From assembly GCA_029706075.1 (NCBI GenBank), contig JAINUG010000196.1:1211001-1275000 (forward strand): a DNA stretch of 64,000 nt, read 5' to 3'. This stretch comes from Aldrovandia affinis (lineage: Eukaryota; Chordata; Actinopteri; Notacanthiformes; Halosauridae). Of this stretch, positions 34,310-44,673 are shown one piece after another (positions within the stretch are counted from its first letter, which is position 1; each line of letters begins with the position of its first letter). The notes below the pieces were generated by a model that saw only the letters and a list, made by a program, of their open reading frames with translations, was not told the origin of the DNA and ran no database searches. Position numbers and translations under genes: made by a program.

Positions 34310-34580
34310 CTATGAATTGCTAGCTAGCTAACCTTATCTAACGTTAAATAGCTCACTAGCCATCACCTCAGGATTAAAGCTTGTTTGCTATCTAACATTA
34401 GCTACTGTTAAAGCAAACAGGGTAAATGCGATTCAGTGTCTTTGTTAACATATTACTTTTATTAGATTGACTTTAGTTACCTATATAACTAGCTAAAGTT
34501 AGAAGATCATCGTTGCATCAACCAGTGAGTGGCAACTTACCGGTATTGGGAGCTAGCTAGCTGACTAGCTAGCTACCGTT
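34310..34580. repeat. GCTAGCTA-rich island
   Basis: Repeated TAGCTAGCTAAC, CTAACGTTAAATAGC and GCTAGCTAGCTGACTAGC words, as in the island at 20520-20815. Confidence 0.65.
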
Positions 34581-34704
34581 ACTGTTCACACACGCAAAAC
34601 TTTTGATGCTAGAATGTTCTCGACTCATTCTGCCTGTAAGCTGACTGTCTCTCCTCAAGTCACACACACCCCACTTTCTTTCTTTCTCTCTCTCTCTCTC
34701 ATCT

Positions 34705-34760
34705 TGTAATTCGCTCTGGATAAGAGCGTCTGCTAAATGCTTAAAATGTAAATGTAAAAA
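34705..34760 (+). mobile_element. L2/SINE 3'-tail fragment
   Basis: GCTCTGGATAAGAGCGTCTG, then CTAAATGCTTAAAATGTAAA, is the same 3' tail as that of the L2 LINEs at 3154 and 44674, here on the plus strand, and is preceded by a TC microsatellite. Confidence 0.8.
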
Positions 34761-35298
34761 AAATGTATCTTTGTTTCATACCATTTCATACTAGTTATTG
34801 TATGAGAAAACTGTATTACCTGCCTTACCTACTGTACACCTGGCGTTCGTCATACTGGTCATATCTATGGCGACGGACATGTACCCAGGTACTGTTTTAT
34901 AGTATTAACCCAGGTCCTGTTTTTTAGGATATCACCACCAGGTCCCTTAACATAGTCCTTAAAACATTTATTATGAAACCATTCAATGTTGTGAAATTCA
35001 TCAGGAGTTTCAATCAACTCTTATCACATTAGTAAGCTATACAGCACCTTTCATGTATAGTGAATAAGTGTGTAACGCACGACTTCTCCAGCTTCTCCTA
35101 AATCCATGGCTATCCGTCATCCAGATATCCGTATCTGTTATCCTCCCCCCCGGCACATTCTATCTAGAAATAAAAATCAGCCAGACAGGACGGAACCCAG
35201 ACCCAGTCTTTCTGGAGCATGCACACCTTTCACTCTTTTCCAGAGAACCATCCTATATGACCTCTATGACAACTCTCGTGAACCTGACCATGCACACA

Positions 35299-35300
<2 letters not shown>

Positions 35301-35334
<34 letters not shown>

Positions 35335-35345
35335 CACACACACAC
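35301..35345. repeat. (AC)n microsatellite
   Basis: Two AC runs separated by AGAAAC. The His/Thr-rich frames read through it are artefacts. Confidence 0.95.
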
Positions 35346-35879
35346 ATATAAACATTCATCACTGCTTATTTTTCCTTCATCGGTTTCCTCATTGGTCTTT
35401 GGCAGTATTTCCATATTTTGTGTGGGTGGGTGGGTGGGGTATCATTTTCCTCCAAGCTCGGTGTCCAGTTAAGTCACTTATGAAGTCCCTTTTCTTTCTG
35501 CTGACAAAGTGCTTTCAGCGAGGAAAAGGTCAGTGAAAAGTGAGGGCATTAAAATAAATTAGGTGTGCTCTACTGTGTGGTACTGCCTGGCTCTTGGGTG
35601 CTATATAAATCTCACAGATGACTATTTGTCAAGACTGACGCTGATGCTTAACAGCATTCAGTACTTTTCAGAGTGTACGTGTCCCTTCTGGATACTTCAG
35701 GAGTGGTTGAGGAGTACTTCCTTCCCCTTACTCTTTTCGGTCATGTGTGGAAACAAAAGGCGCAGAGAGGAGGGTACCAGCAGGTTTTGGCTGTTTTAAA
35801 CCCCGCCAACCTAGTGTTGCAGTCAGTAAATGGGCTAAAGTAGCGAAAGCAGTAAAGTAGACTAAGGTTAAGAACAGTG
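35346..35879. other. Gene-free stretch
   Basis: No supported gene or repeat family. A GGGTGGGTGGGTGGGG tract at 35424-35438 is G-rich and could form a G-quadruplex. Confidence 0.45.
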
Positions 35880-36240
35880 TTGGGCCCCCGGGTGGCATAT
35901 CGGAGTGAAAGTTGCCCACTGCGGCTGGGGATTCAATTCCCCAGCTGCACCAGTCCGGCTCTGGCCAGGATTCCCCTTCAGGGGTGGCAATTGGCTGTCT
36001 GCCCCAGAGGGAGGGGGAGCTCTCCGCATGTACAGAAAGTTGCTCACCGGAATCACAGTCAGTGCTCGGGTATGTGCCGTCTCAAAGGACGCGGCTTGCC
36101 GGTCCCAGAGTAGTAGCTGGTCCCATAGCTGCATGTGGTGAGCTTGTTGAAGGGGGACAGTTGGATCAATAGAGGGTACAATTGGCCACCAAATTGGGAC
36201 AAAAACAGGGGGAAAACAAATCTGAAACTATTTTTTAACA
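35880..36240 (+). mobile_element. tRNA-derived SINE (family A), plus orientation
   Basis: The head reads GGGCCCCCGGGTGGCATATC, with B-box-like GGGGATTCAATTCCCC at 35927-35942. The body has GGCTGTCTGCCCCAGAGGGA. The tail has AGAGGGTACAATTGGCCACC and AAACAAATCTGAAAC. This is one of the best-preserved copies, though its target duplication is not obvious. Confidence 0.85.
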
Positions 36241-36275
36241 CTCTTCTAAAATATAGAAGGTGTTTGTATGCACTC

Positions 36276-36278
<3 letters not shown>

Positions 36279-36314
<36 letters not shown>
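36279..36314. repeat. (TG)n microsatellite
   Basis: An uninterrupted TG run of about 18 units, followed by degenerate TG-rich sequence to about 36460. Confidence 0.95.
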
Positions 36315-36317
<3 letters not shown>

Positions 36318-37214
36318 ACATATTCATGTGCATGCACACTTTTGTGTTTATGTGTGGTTTTGTGCATGCGTGAGTACTATGTCTTTGTGTGTGTGGTGTA
36401 TATGTGCAAATGTGTGTGTATGTGCACATATGCATAACTATACATGTGTTTGTGTGTTTAAAGCACAAATGGATACTTACTTTTAAAAATGTGCAATTGT
36501 GTTTGCTGTCAAAAACTGTATGAAAATGTAATATAATATTACTATATTCCTTTTATGCCAGTATAGAGTACAATGATGCTCATGAAGACAAGGAGCAGCA
36601 TTTTCTCTTTATAATTTAATGTATTGTATGACAATACTCCCACATTAAACCCAAGTAATTGTACAGGATTTGATGTATTGTTTGAAGTAATGAGAGCATT
36701 CAGACAAGCGAATGAATTGTGAGTCTCTTCAGTTTTACATTTGAATGTATTCATTTAGCAGATGCAATTTCTCAGATTGACAGATTGATTATTAATTTGT
36801 CAGTTCCTTGAATATATTTTTATTATATTTTTATTTCCATTTTGGTAAATGCCAGCTGATAATAATGCTGCTTCAAATTTGAATATTTTATTTAAATTTG
36901 ATGCAGCTGCTGTGTTTTGTGCTGGTTTTTTGTTTAGCACATAAACAAATAATCACTGTTGGCCAAAAGTAAGGTATTGCTTACTGTGTTTTTTGTAGTT
37001 AAAAATATAATTATGATAATGATTTGGCAACAAACCCTAGGGAAAGTGTTTTATTAGACAAACTGTGTAAGATAGTGGTAGGACAGTGAGGTTTTACAGA
37101 TCCCCAAAATAGATAGAGTTAGCATGTGCTAATTACTCTGATCAAATGACAGTACTGTGTCAATCACGTGAACCACACAAAACCACACTATAAAAGACAA
37201 AAATATATATGTAT
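36315..37214. other. Gene-free stretch
   Basis: TG-rich sequence grading into AT-rich unique sequence. No gene was recognised. Confidence 0.5.
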
Positions 37215-37400
37215 TTTTTTTGTTTCAGATTTTTTTTCCCAATTTGGTAGCCAATTGTACCCTATTTGTAATTCAACCATCCCTTTCCCTCATACTACAA
37301 GCTTGCCGCTGCAACCCTGGACTGGCAGTTACTGGCAAGACAGTGATAAACACAGAGCACTTTCTACCAAATGCACACTAAGTCGACAGGCATGCCAGGC
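37215..37400 (-). mobile_element. Truncated tRNA-SINE (family A)
   Basis: TTTGTTTCAGATTTTTTTTC, then CCAATTTGGTAGCCAATTGT and ACCC, is the tail of family A read backwards. The body beyond about 37300 is strongly diverged or shortened. Confidence 0.65.
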
Positions 37401-37675
37401 AGATTGAGAAATTCTTGGATTGTCCAGTCAAACACTTTAACTGTGTTCTCTTCTAATGGAGCAACCCCTTGGGTGCCCTTTAAGTAATGGGAATTTGGCT
37501 CAGTGTATTGGTCTCATTTCAAAAGTCCATGTGTGTGTGGGAGGAGACACAGCTTTGTCGATCAGAAATTAAAGGAGGTGATTGAGGCTCCCAAAAAAAG
37601 TGAGGGGGCATGTGCCCCTGTGCCCCCAATACATAACAAATGAGTGCCTTTGAGTGATCACACCCTGAGTGACTC

Positions 37676-37760
37676 ATCTCTGCTGTGGAGATTAGCGACT
37701 GAGCTCTACTGTGGAGATCAGTGACTGAGCTCTAGCGTATAAATTAATGACTGAGCTCTG
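37676..37760. repeat. Imperfect tandem repeat, unit about 30 bp
   Basis: The phrase GA(C/T)(T/C)(G/C)AGCTCT(A/G) recurs three times with spacing near 30 bp, together with repeated CTGTGGAGAT(T/C)AG(C/T)GACTGAG. Confidence 0.7.
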
Positions 37761-37837
37761 TACAGTACAAATGAGTCTATATGGCTCTCCCGCACATTAT
37801 TCAGTGAGAGAGGCCCCATAGACACCTTTTGCTATGC

Positions 37838-37968
37838 TTGAATAGATTGAAGTCTTTCCTCATAACTTTCATACCAGGTATCAATTTAGTTGCCCTTCTT
37901 TGTACTTTTTCAAGAGATTCTATATCTTTAGTGTAGTGTGGTGCCTAGAACTGCACACAGTACTCTAT
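37838..37968 (-). mobile_element. CR1-like LINE fragment at the Harbinger insertion edge
   Basis: ATAACTTTCATACCAGGTAT, then CAATTTAGTTGCCCTTCTTT, parallels the LINE copy at 38845-38955. It stops exactly where the Harbinger element begins at 37969. Confidence 0.8.
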
Positions 37969-38530
37969 GGGCCCTATTTTCGTGCCGGCGCTAAGCGGCG
38001 TTATGCCCTAGCGCTGGTGAATTGCCAGTTTTGTCTGACGCAAACAGAATATTTCCCGTCTCTGCCAAGTTTGGCAATTTCGTGGTGTGCAATGAAGGCG
38101 TTTGCGCGATTATGGTTTGGGCAGCGCAATAGGGGGTGTGACAATGAAAACAGTCGGCGCTATGCAAGTTTGATGTCAAATAATGAGTTTACGTTAACGA
38201 CCAACTAGACCACCTCTTAGCACAAACACTGGCGCTCTGTGCAATTTGGTGACTTTATTGATGCGCACAGATAAGGTTATCTGAAATCAAATGAGAATGT
38301 TTTGTGAATACTGTGAATTTCCCTCCACGTTGAGGCAAATCGTCCAATCCATGGGTAACTTGCATGGTGTACTCAATTAAGCTAAAAACTAATAACTATA
38401 AGCTAAAAGCTTGTGCTTATTCAATGCACGGACATAAAAGACTGAAGCCAGCAGGCCATCCATTGCTATGGAACATAAGAATACATAATGATGAGAACGG
38501 GCCGTTCGGCCCATCTAGGCTCATCATGTC

Positions 38531-40186
38531 CTAATCTAAAGAGTATCTAGTACTACATCTAGTCTGGACTTGAATAGTTTCTGCCTCTACTACCTGACCT
38601 GGCAAGCTGTTCCAGGCATTGACAACTCTCTGTGTAAAGAAAAACATCCTAATATCTGTGCGGAATTCGCCTTTAACTAATTTCCACCTGTGGCCTCTTG
38701 TTCTGCTGACCCCACGTATCTTAAAAAATCTTTGGTATTTTACTTTGTTAATCCCTTTTAGGAATTTAAAAACCTCAATCAAATCCCCCCTAAGTCTCCG
38801 TTTGCTAAGTTTAAATAGATTGAGTGCCTTAAGTCTATCATCATAACTTTTACCTTTCATACCAGGTATCAGTTTAGTTGCCCTTCTTTGGACTTTTTCA
38901 AGAGCTTCTATATCTTTCTTGTAGTGCGGTGCCCAGAACTGCACACAGTATTCTAAGTGCTGTGAGGGCTTGTAGGGGTGAGGCCCAAGTGCGACCAATG
39001 GGGAATAAGGATCAGGAACACTCCTGAACAATCAGGATGTCACTAAAACACAATAGGGAGCAAGGGGTGTTAACCCACGTGAATCGCTACAGAAAATAAA
39101 ACAAAACTCCCAGCGTAATACGAAATAATAACTACCCCTAAAAATGGCGAAATAAAAGCGGTCCGCGAACGGTACCGAATGATAGTAAAACCGAACAGAA
39201 ATTTCTGACGTGTAGCCCAACACCACACACGGAGGAAAAAAGGAAATAAAATAACTTGAGTCGCAACACAAGCAAAAAGAAAACAAAGCTGGAATAGAAC
39301 CCAGATGCCTAAAACGCAGCTTAGGAAAACGAACAGTGAAAATAAGTGCCCTGGGTCTGCCGGTAAGTAACCAAACAAAATAAGATAAGCTAGATAGAAA
39401 GCTAAAGTGAAATGCTTTTTAAATGCTTTTCTAAATGCTTTTCTAAGAACTACAAATGAATAGACATGAAGCACGGAGTAGTGAAAGCAGCGAGCTGAAG
39501 TAGGCAGTGAACACCTGAAAACAATCCTATGGAGATCAGCAGGAACGTACTCCAGTATGCCCACACAGGGCTAAACAGGCACTCAAACCATCAAATCTGA
39601 CAAAGGCATTATATAACATTAATATAACCTCCTTTGATTTATACTCAAACTATGTATCCCAGCATCCTGTTGGCTTTTTTCACTGCTCCCTTTGATGCAG
39701 ATAATCAATATTCCTAAGTCCTTTTCAAATTGAACACCTACTAACTTTTCTCTCCCATAAAATGTCTAATGTTTTTATTTCCACATGCATAACTTTACAT
39801 TTAGCAATATTGAATGTCATCTGCCATGTATCTGCCCATTTTTGGATTTTGTTTAAGTCATCTTGGATTACTTTAGTCGATTCCGAACTGTTTGCCAAAC
39901 CCCCAAGTTTAGTATCATCTGCAAATTTAACTATTTTGCTACTAACGTCCATATCAAGATCATTTATGTAAATAAGGAAGAGCAGAGGTCCCAGCACCGA
40001 TCCCTGCGGGACACCACTGCCCACAGCACCGAGGTCAGATATGGCCCCACCTACTGTTACTCTTTGTATTCGCCCTTGCAGCCAATTATGAACCCACTCT
40101 GAAACTACTCCTGCAATTCCTACTGAATTCATTTTAGCAATGAGCCTCTCATGTGGTACCTTGTCAAATGCTTTCTGAAAGTCCAA
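38531..40186 (-). pseudogene. CR1-like reverse transcriptase remnant, two blocks
   Basis: The first block (40186 to 39725) reads DFQKAFDKVPHERLIAKM, then [20 protein letters not shown], then the catalytic KFADDTKLGG box. The second (38960 to 38531) reads CVQFWAPHYKKDIEALEKVQ, RRATKLIPGM, KRRLRGDLIEVFKFLKG, then FFTQRVVNAWNSLP, the typical CR1 C-terminal block. They are separated by the LTR-like insert. The enzyme's first RT boxes are deleted. The open frame at 40186 starts within a domain, not at a native ATG. Confidence 0.88.
38961..39593 (-). mobile_element. LTR-like insertion (possible solo LTR) in the LINE
   Basis: Removing this 0.63-kb block restores the LINE sequence (TATTCTAAGTG joined to TCTGACAAAGGCATTATATA, as at 50270-50320 in reverse). 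Read on the minus strand it begins TGATGGTTTGAGTGCC and ends ACAAGCCCTCACA, that is TG...CA. It has no transposase and no visible target duplication. A direct triple of AATGCTTTT lies at 39411-39445. The LTR class is a guess. Confidence 0.5.
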
Positions 40187-40852
40187 ATATATAATATCAT
40201 AAGCCTGGTTCAGGTCAACACACTTTGTAGGTTCTTCGAAAAAGTCCAGGAGGTTTGTTAGGCATGACCTCCCTTTGAGAAATCCATGTTGGCTCTCCCT
40301 TAAAATACTATTATTCCTTTTTGCATCTTGGGAAATTTTTATTTCAAACCGCCTTTTAGCTGATCTTATTTACTTTTTAGCCTTAGCCCGCATATTACAA
40401 TAATCTAACTTGTTTCTCTCTGAGTTATCCTTTTTATATACTCTGTACAGTTGTTTCTTTTGCCTCAAAATCTCCCGTAAAGATTTATCATCTACTGTGG
40501 AGACTGTATTTTCATCCTATTTTTCCTTACTTTGGGGATGAATTTACACTGTACATCTACAATAACCCTTTAAAATATAGTCAATTTTTCATTCACAAAA
40601 CATATATGTTTGTCTGCACATGAAAGGGTTTTATTCTTTCCATTTGCACTACAGAAAATGGAGTACATAATTGGATGCCGAAGGCGATACAGTGAGAGAT
40701 ACCCTGGGTTTGGTAGCCGGTGTTGGCCAGACGGCTATCAGTTTGGCTGTACATGCAGTTTCTTCCAGCTTGTCCAGCTTGTCCAACATGCAAATTAGTT
40801 TATTACTTTTCCTACACCCAACAGCCAGCAGAGAACTAAACATGATTTTTAT

Positions 40853-41035
40853 ATGCAATGTGGATTCCCTGGGGTCTTGGGTGCCATTGACTGCACACAT
40901 GTGCAGTTGCGTGCACCATCTGATCACGGTATCATATATGTGAATCGGAAGGGGGTCCACTCCATTAATATCCAGGTGGTTTGTGATGCACACTCCAGGG
41001 TGACGCATGTAGGCCTACTGCATGACGAACATAAA
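40853..41035 (+). pseudogene. PIF/Harbinger transposase nuclease fragment
   Basis: Harbinger transposases are DDE nucleases that cut 3-bp target sites. The frame reads GFPGVLGAIDCTHVQLRAP, then YVNRKGVHSINIQVVCDA, with the aspartates in AIDCTH and VVCDA matching the first two catalytic residues in HARBI1-type proteins. The sequence then fades after LLHDEHK, and the third acidic residue is not present. About 60 codons remain out of roughly 350. Confidence 0.88.
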
Positions 41036-41741
41036 TTAAACAGGCCTAGTTGCAGTTGTGAGTTTTTTTATTTGTTGCTTTCCATTTAACAATTACATTA
41101 AGTTGGAAGAAAAGAAACGTTGTTTTTTAAGTTGGAAAGCCTACAAATAAGTAAAAAAGAGATGGTAAAATAAAACACTTTCTTTTAACAATGTAGGTCT
41201 CAAAATATAAACTCAAATCATGAAAATAACAAATTAATGTGTGCCTTGTTTTCCCCCTCTGATTCGCAGGCCAACTTTTCCGCACCTTCTTTTGAGAAGC
41301 GCTCCTGGTCACGAAAGTCACAAAATTATCGAAATTGGGTTAGACATGCCCTAAAGCGCCACCGTCTTCACTTTGCGTCTGTGTTACCGACACCGTACTA
41401 ATTCACCAAAATAGGGCCCCTCTTTTGAGAAGAGCTCCTGGCGCAGCCGCGCAAAACTCTCATCCATGTCAGGAAATTGTCAATTTGCTATAGCGTTAGT
41501 GCACTGGTATTTAAAGGGATAGAAAATAGGTGTTCTGATTGGCCATTATGAAACCAAACCCCCACCACACCCACATGTATTTTTTAAAAGTTAATCCAAC
41601 CTCTTTTACAACTGCGCCGGAGGTGCGCTATCGTCCTAAGTCATGAAATTACCGAAATTGCGTTAGACAAAAAAGTGCCACCGTCTTCACTTTGCGTCTG
41701 CGTTACCGACACCGTCCTAATTCACCAAAATAGGGCCCTAT

Positions 41742-42380
41742 ATGTTATATGATATAATTATATAACATATATTATTTATAATTTGTTTGTTTAACATATT
41801 CATACTTCATTCTTTGCTTCGTTTTTGATGCTTTTTTCCTCATGGACACCATTTTGGTTAAACTTTTACATAATAAAGCATTCAAAAAGTGACCTACAGT
41901 GCTGTTGGTGAAGGGAATTTGGCACGGGCATCAGTACCACCACTGTTCTATATCCCTTTCCCAGCCTCTCTCCCTGCAGGGCCCATTCCAAAGGCAGCCT
42001 GCACGCCACCTGTCGGTATTGACTAAAAAAAGTTAATAATAGAATTATGCTAGTGTACTCAGCTTAATTGAGCTGTAAACTAAATTCTAAGCCAAACAAC
42101 AATGCATGCTGTAGCTGTATGCAGAATTTCTCATTCTTGAATGCATAAGCCTCCATCTGAATACCATATTTCCCAACGTTTATTAATGTTTGACTAAAAA
42201 TCAACAGAGTAGTTTAAATACTTTATTAGGCATTAATAGCGCACCATAGTCAAACAAAGTGCTACCACTTACACTGTGTAAAACAAAGGAATTCAAGTGT
42301 AAATTCACATTCTCAGTGTCCTTACGGTTTGAATGCTCTCCCTTACACCTGTGTGTGTGTGTGCATGTGTTTCTGTGCAG
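41742..42380. other. Gene-free stretch before the receptor-like exon
   Basis: AT-rich sequence, then at 42348-42375 a TG-rich tract that forms part of the presumed acceptor region. If the exon call is right this is intron sequence between a non-coding exon and the first coding exon. Confidence 0.45.
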
Positions 42381-42432
42381 GTGGCTGTGACAGGGGGACC
42401 CCCAGGGCAGGACCCATGAGGAGTCATAGAAG

Positions 42433-42514
42433 ATGCTCGCAGTCTGGGCGCCTCTGCTCCTCTTAGCCATGTGTGCGAGAGGGACCTCCAGCAGCCCGCT
42501 TTCCCTGAGAATCG
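42433..42514 (+). CDS. grik4: First coding exon of a secreted/membrane protein, probably kainate receptor GRIK4 (KA1)
   Basis: The exon appears to run 42381-42514. The acceptor TTCTGTGCAG ends at 42380 and the donor GTGAGT starts at 42515. The ATG at 42433 has an in-frame TAG at 42427-42429, which fixes the start. The 27 codons begin MLAVWAP, have a hydrophobic core LLLLAM and end SPLSLRI plus one base, so the intron is phase 1. This is a signal peptide with the start of the mature chain. Human GRIK4, as I remember it, begins with a signal peptide ending near SPHSLRI and continues AAILDD; a following alanine codon fits phase 1. GRIK4 is an ionotropic glutamate receptor subunit at synapses. 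The next exon was not found in the window. An out-of-frame ATG at 42416 gives a 16-codon upstream frame overlapping the start. The exon is well supported, the gene name less so. Confidence 0.6.
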
Positions 42515-42887
42515 GTGAGTGATACCTCATGCCCTACATCCTACACTGTATTCCCTATACCTTAAAATCTGCACCCTCACACCATGCATCTTGTTTCCTG
42601 TATTCTACACCTTACGTCCCATTCCTACAACCTGCACCCTGTGAATGGCCTCTCCAGGCAGGAAGCAACTCCCTCATGTACTGTAAACAGGATTCCCTCT
42701 GTCCTTAAAAATCTTTGTATTCCATGGTCCTTAAAAATAGTTTCATCCTGTAAAGTCATGGAAAAGGCACAGAGAGTGGTCAAATATCCTTATATCCATG
42801 AAAAGATGTGGACAATTGCCTTAACAACGAAAACATTATATTTGTACAAATTTTCCTTTTAGGAAAGTCGAATCGAGGGAGATAGTG
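42515..42887 (+). other. Intron start after the receptor-like exon
   Basis: The donor GTGAGTGATACC is followed by CACC/TACACC-rich sequence. No other feature was recognised before the LINE at 42888. Confidence 0.45.
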
Positions 42888-43768
42888 ACAGGTCAGGGCA
42901 AATGTAAAGAGGAGTTTTTAGATATGGTCAATGACTGCTTTTTGATACAGTCTGTTACTCAGCCTACGAGAGGGAAATCAATAATGGATCTGGTTTTGTG
43001 TAACAATCCTGATAGAATTTGCAGCACAGAGGTAGGAGAACCAATAGGGGCAAGTGACCACAGTGCAGTTATTTTTGATATTTTTTGGCAAGTTAAGACA
43101 GCCTCCTCTAACTCTCGAATTTTTTATTTTAGATGAGCTGACTTCAATAAAATGAGAGAGAATTTAAGTAATATAGATTGGGTTAAAGGGTTATTGTAGA
43201 TGTACAGTGTAAATTCATCCCCAAAGTAAGGAACAATAGGATGAAAATACAGTCTCTGCAGTGGATGATAAATCTTTATGGGAGATTTTGAGGCAAAAGA
43301 AACGACTGTACAGAGTATATAAAAACGATAACTCAGAGAGAAACAAGTTAGATTATTGTAATATGCGGGCTAAGGCTAAAAAGTAAATAAGCTAAAAGGC
43401 GGTTTGAAATAAAAATTTCCCAAGATGCAAAAAGTAATCCCAAGACGTTTTTTCAATATTGTAGTAGAAAAAGGAAAGTTAAGGATGAGGTTAAGTGCAT
43501 TAAGAATAAGGAAGGAACTTTGGTTTATAATAATAAGGATATTGCTAACACACTAAACAGTTACTTTGTTGAGAGCTTTACTAGAGAAGAGGTTATAAAT
43601 ATGCCTAAATGTATAGACAAGGTACAGAATGTTTTGGAGGACTTTGAGATAAGGGACATAGAAGTACTACAAAAACTACAAAAACTTAAGACAAATAAGG
43701 CAGCAGGCCCGGATGGCATAAATCCCAGAGTACTCAAAGAACTTGGGGAATTATATATAAACCATTGA
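42888..43768 (+). pseudogene. CR1-like ORF2, end of endonuclease and start of RT
   Basis: The APE-type endonuclease end is visible: CKEEFLDMVNDCFLIQSVTQ, PTRGKSIMDLVLCNNPDRI, and GASDHSAVIF, whose SDH is part of the active site. The frame is lost at about 43137. Further on, at 43640-43740, RT box 0 reads KLKTNKAAGPDGINPRVLKE. Stops in the linker show that it is decayed. Confidence 0.88.
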
Positions 43769-44030
43769 CAGATATTTTCATTCAATCCATAATCACTGGA
43801 GAAATACCAGGGGCCTCATTTATAAAAAGTTGCGTAGAAATGATCTAAGATCATTTCTGAAATGTGCGTAAGTGTGATTCAGAGAAACGCCAGTCCCCCA
43901 GATGTGAAATCTATAAATCGCAAATGATCTTGAAATTGTGCGCAAGTGAATGGTTTTAGATCTCCGCCTTGTAAACGCCCCCTAATTAATATCATTAGCA
44001 TATAAAGGAGCTCGAAACAAATCCTCTACT

Positions 44031-44270
44031 TTGAGCTGGAAGAAAAGTAATTTTAGCAAGCTCGAAATCGAGGTCCTGTTGGCGGAGGCGCAGATGCGTG
44101 CAGGGACGCTGTTTGGGAGCCTTTCCAGTGGCTTTACCAGTAAAACCAAGGATGTGGCCTGGCAGTCTGTAGCACAGGCTGTGAACGGGGGGCAGCAAAC
44201 GTCCCTGAAGGACGTAAAGAAAAAGTGGTCTGATTTAAAACTGAGGTCAAAATCTCTAATAACTCGTTCC
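44031..44270 (+). pseudogene. Harbinger Myb/SANT-like DNA-binding protein fragment
   Basis: Harbinger elements encode a second, Myb-like protein that carries the transposase to the nucleus and to the element ends. The frame reads NFSKLEIEVLLAEAQ, then LFGSLSSGF, then VAWQSVAQAVN and LKDVKKKWSDLKLRSKS. This matches the helices and the KKW..LK end of Myb/SANT-like proteins (NAIF1-type). The open frame begins at a TTG, so the native start is not certain. After about 80 codons the similarity ends, although the frame stays open to 44501. Confidence 0.82.
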
Positions 44271-44579
44271 CTTCTTATTGCGCGGTTGGCGATATCTTCG
44301 AGAAGCGAAGCCATTCTTCCTCTTACAAACCACTGCATTATTGGACATTTTATAGCCTACAGATTGACCGAAATGTATGTTTTACACGCGTGGAACCATA
44401 ATATGTATGAAATACATTTCAAGGATGTGTCAATTATGCTAATAGGGGTAGTTTTGGAAAACCAATGTGCGTTTTTGTTTTGTTTTCCACAAGTAGCCTA
44501 GCTTATGTTGTTTTAATTTATTAATACATTTATTGTGCAAACTATTACATATAGCCTAAGCAATGTGTTCAATCTGGTA

Positions 44580-44622
44580 ATACTACTACTACTACTACTA
44601 CTAATAATAATAATAATAATGA
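44580..44622. repeat. (TAC)n(TAA)n compound microsatellite
   Basis: About seven TAC units run into about seven TAA units, within the Harbinger element. Confidence 0.95.
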
Positions 44623-44673
44623 GGAAACAATTAGGCAGCAGACAAGATGTTGGCGCTGTTAGATTTCCGAATA

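Larger units (their letters stand above)
38464..40578 (-). mobile_element. CR1-like LINE (copy A), internally deleted, nested in Harbinger
   Basis: The 3' end on the left reads ACATAAGAATACATAATGAT, then GAGAACGGGCCGTTCGGCCC. On the minus strand the order is the pre-RT region (40578-40330), a deletion of about 565 bp relative to copy B at a TGCAAAAA junction, RT boxes, the connecting region and the 3'UTR. The deletion junction at about 40325 matches 43432 and 47470 in copy B. An LTR-like sequence is inserted at 38961-39593. Copy B on the plus strand is close in sequence, so the two lie as inverted repeats about 4-10 kb apart. Confidence 0.9.
37969..41738 (+). mobile_element. PIF/Harbinger element carrying a nested LINE
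   Basis: The left end GGGCCCTATTTTCGTG and the right end, read in reverse complement (GGGCCCTATTTTGGTGAATT), form the inverted repeats. TAT lies outside on both sides (37966-37968 and 41739-41741), a 3-bp duplication as expected for Harbinger. A plus-strand nuclease fragment remains at 40853-41035. A CR1-like LINE sits at about 38464-40578. The right end is duplicated: CACCGTCTTCACTTTGCGTC and CAAAATAGGGCCC occur both near 41360-41418 and at 41680-41738. Confidence 0.85.

Noticed and set aside
35068-35472. A 134-codon plus-strand frame
   Set aside because: It depends on an AC microsatellite, and the flanking parts show no protein family or splice signals.
36059-36486. Cys/Val- and His/Thr-rich frames on both strands
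   Set aside because: Artefacts of the TG microsatellite after the SINE.
39032-39564. A 164-codon minus-strand frame rich in Phe and Tyr
   Set aside because: It lies entirely inside the LTR-like insert and has no domain features. The low-complexity F/Y content reflects T-rich sequence.
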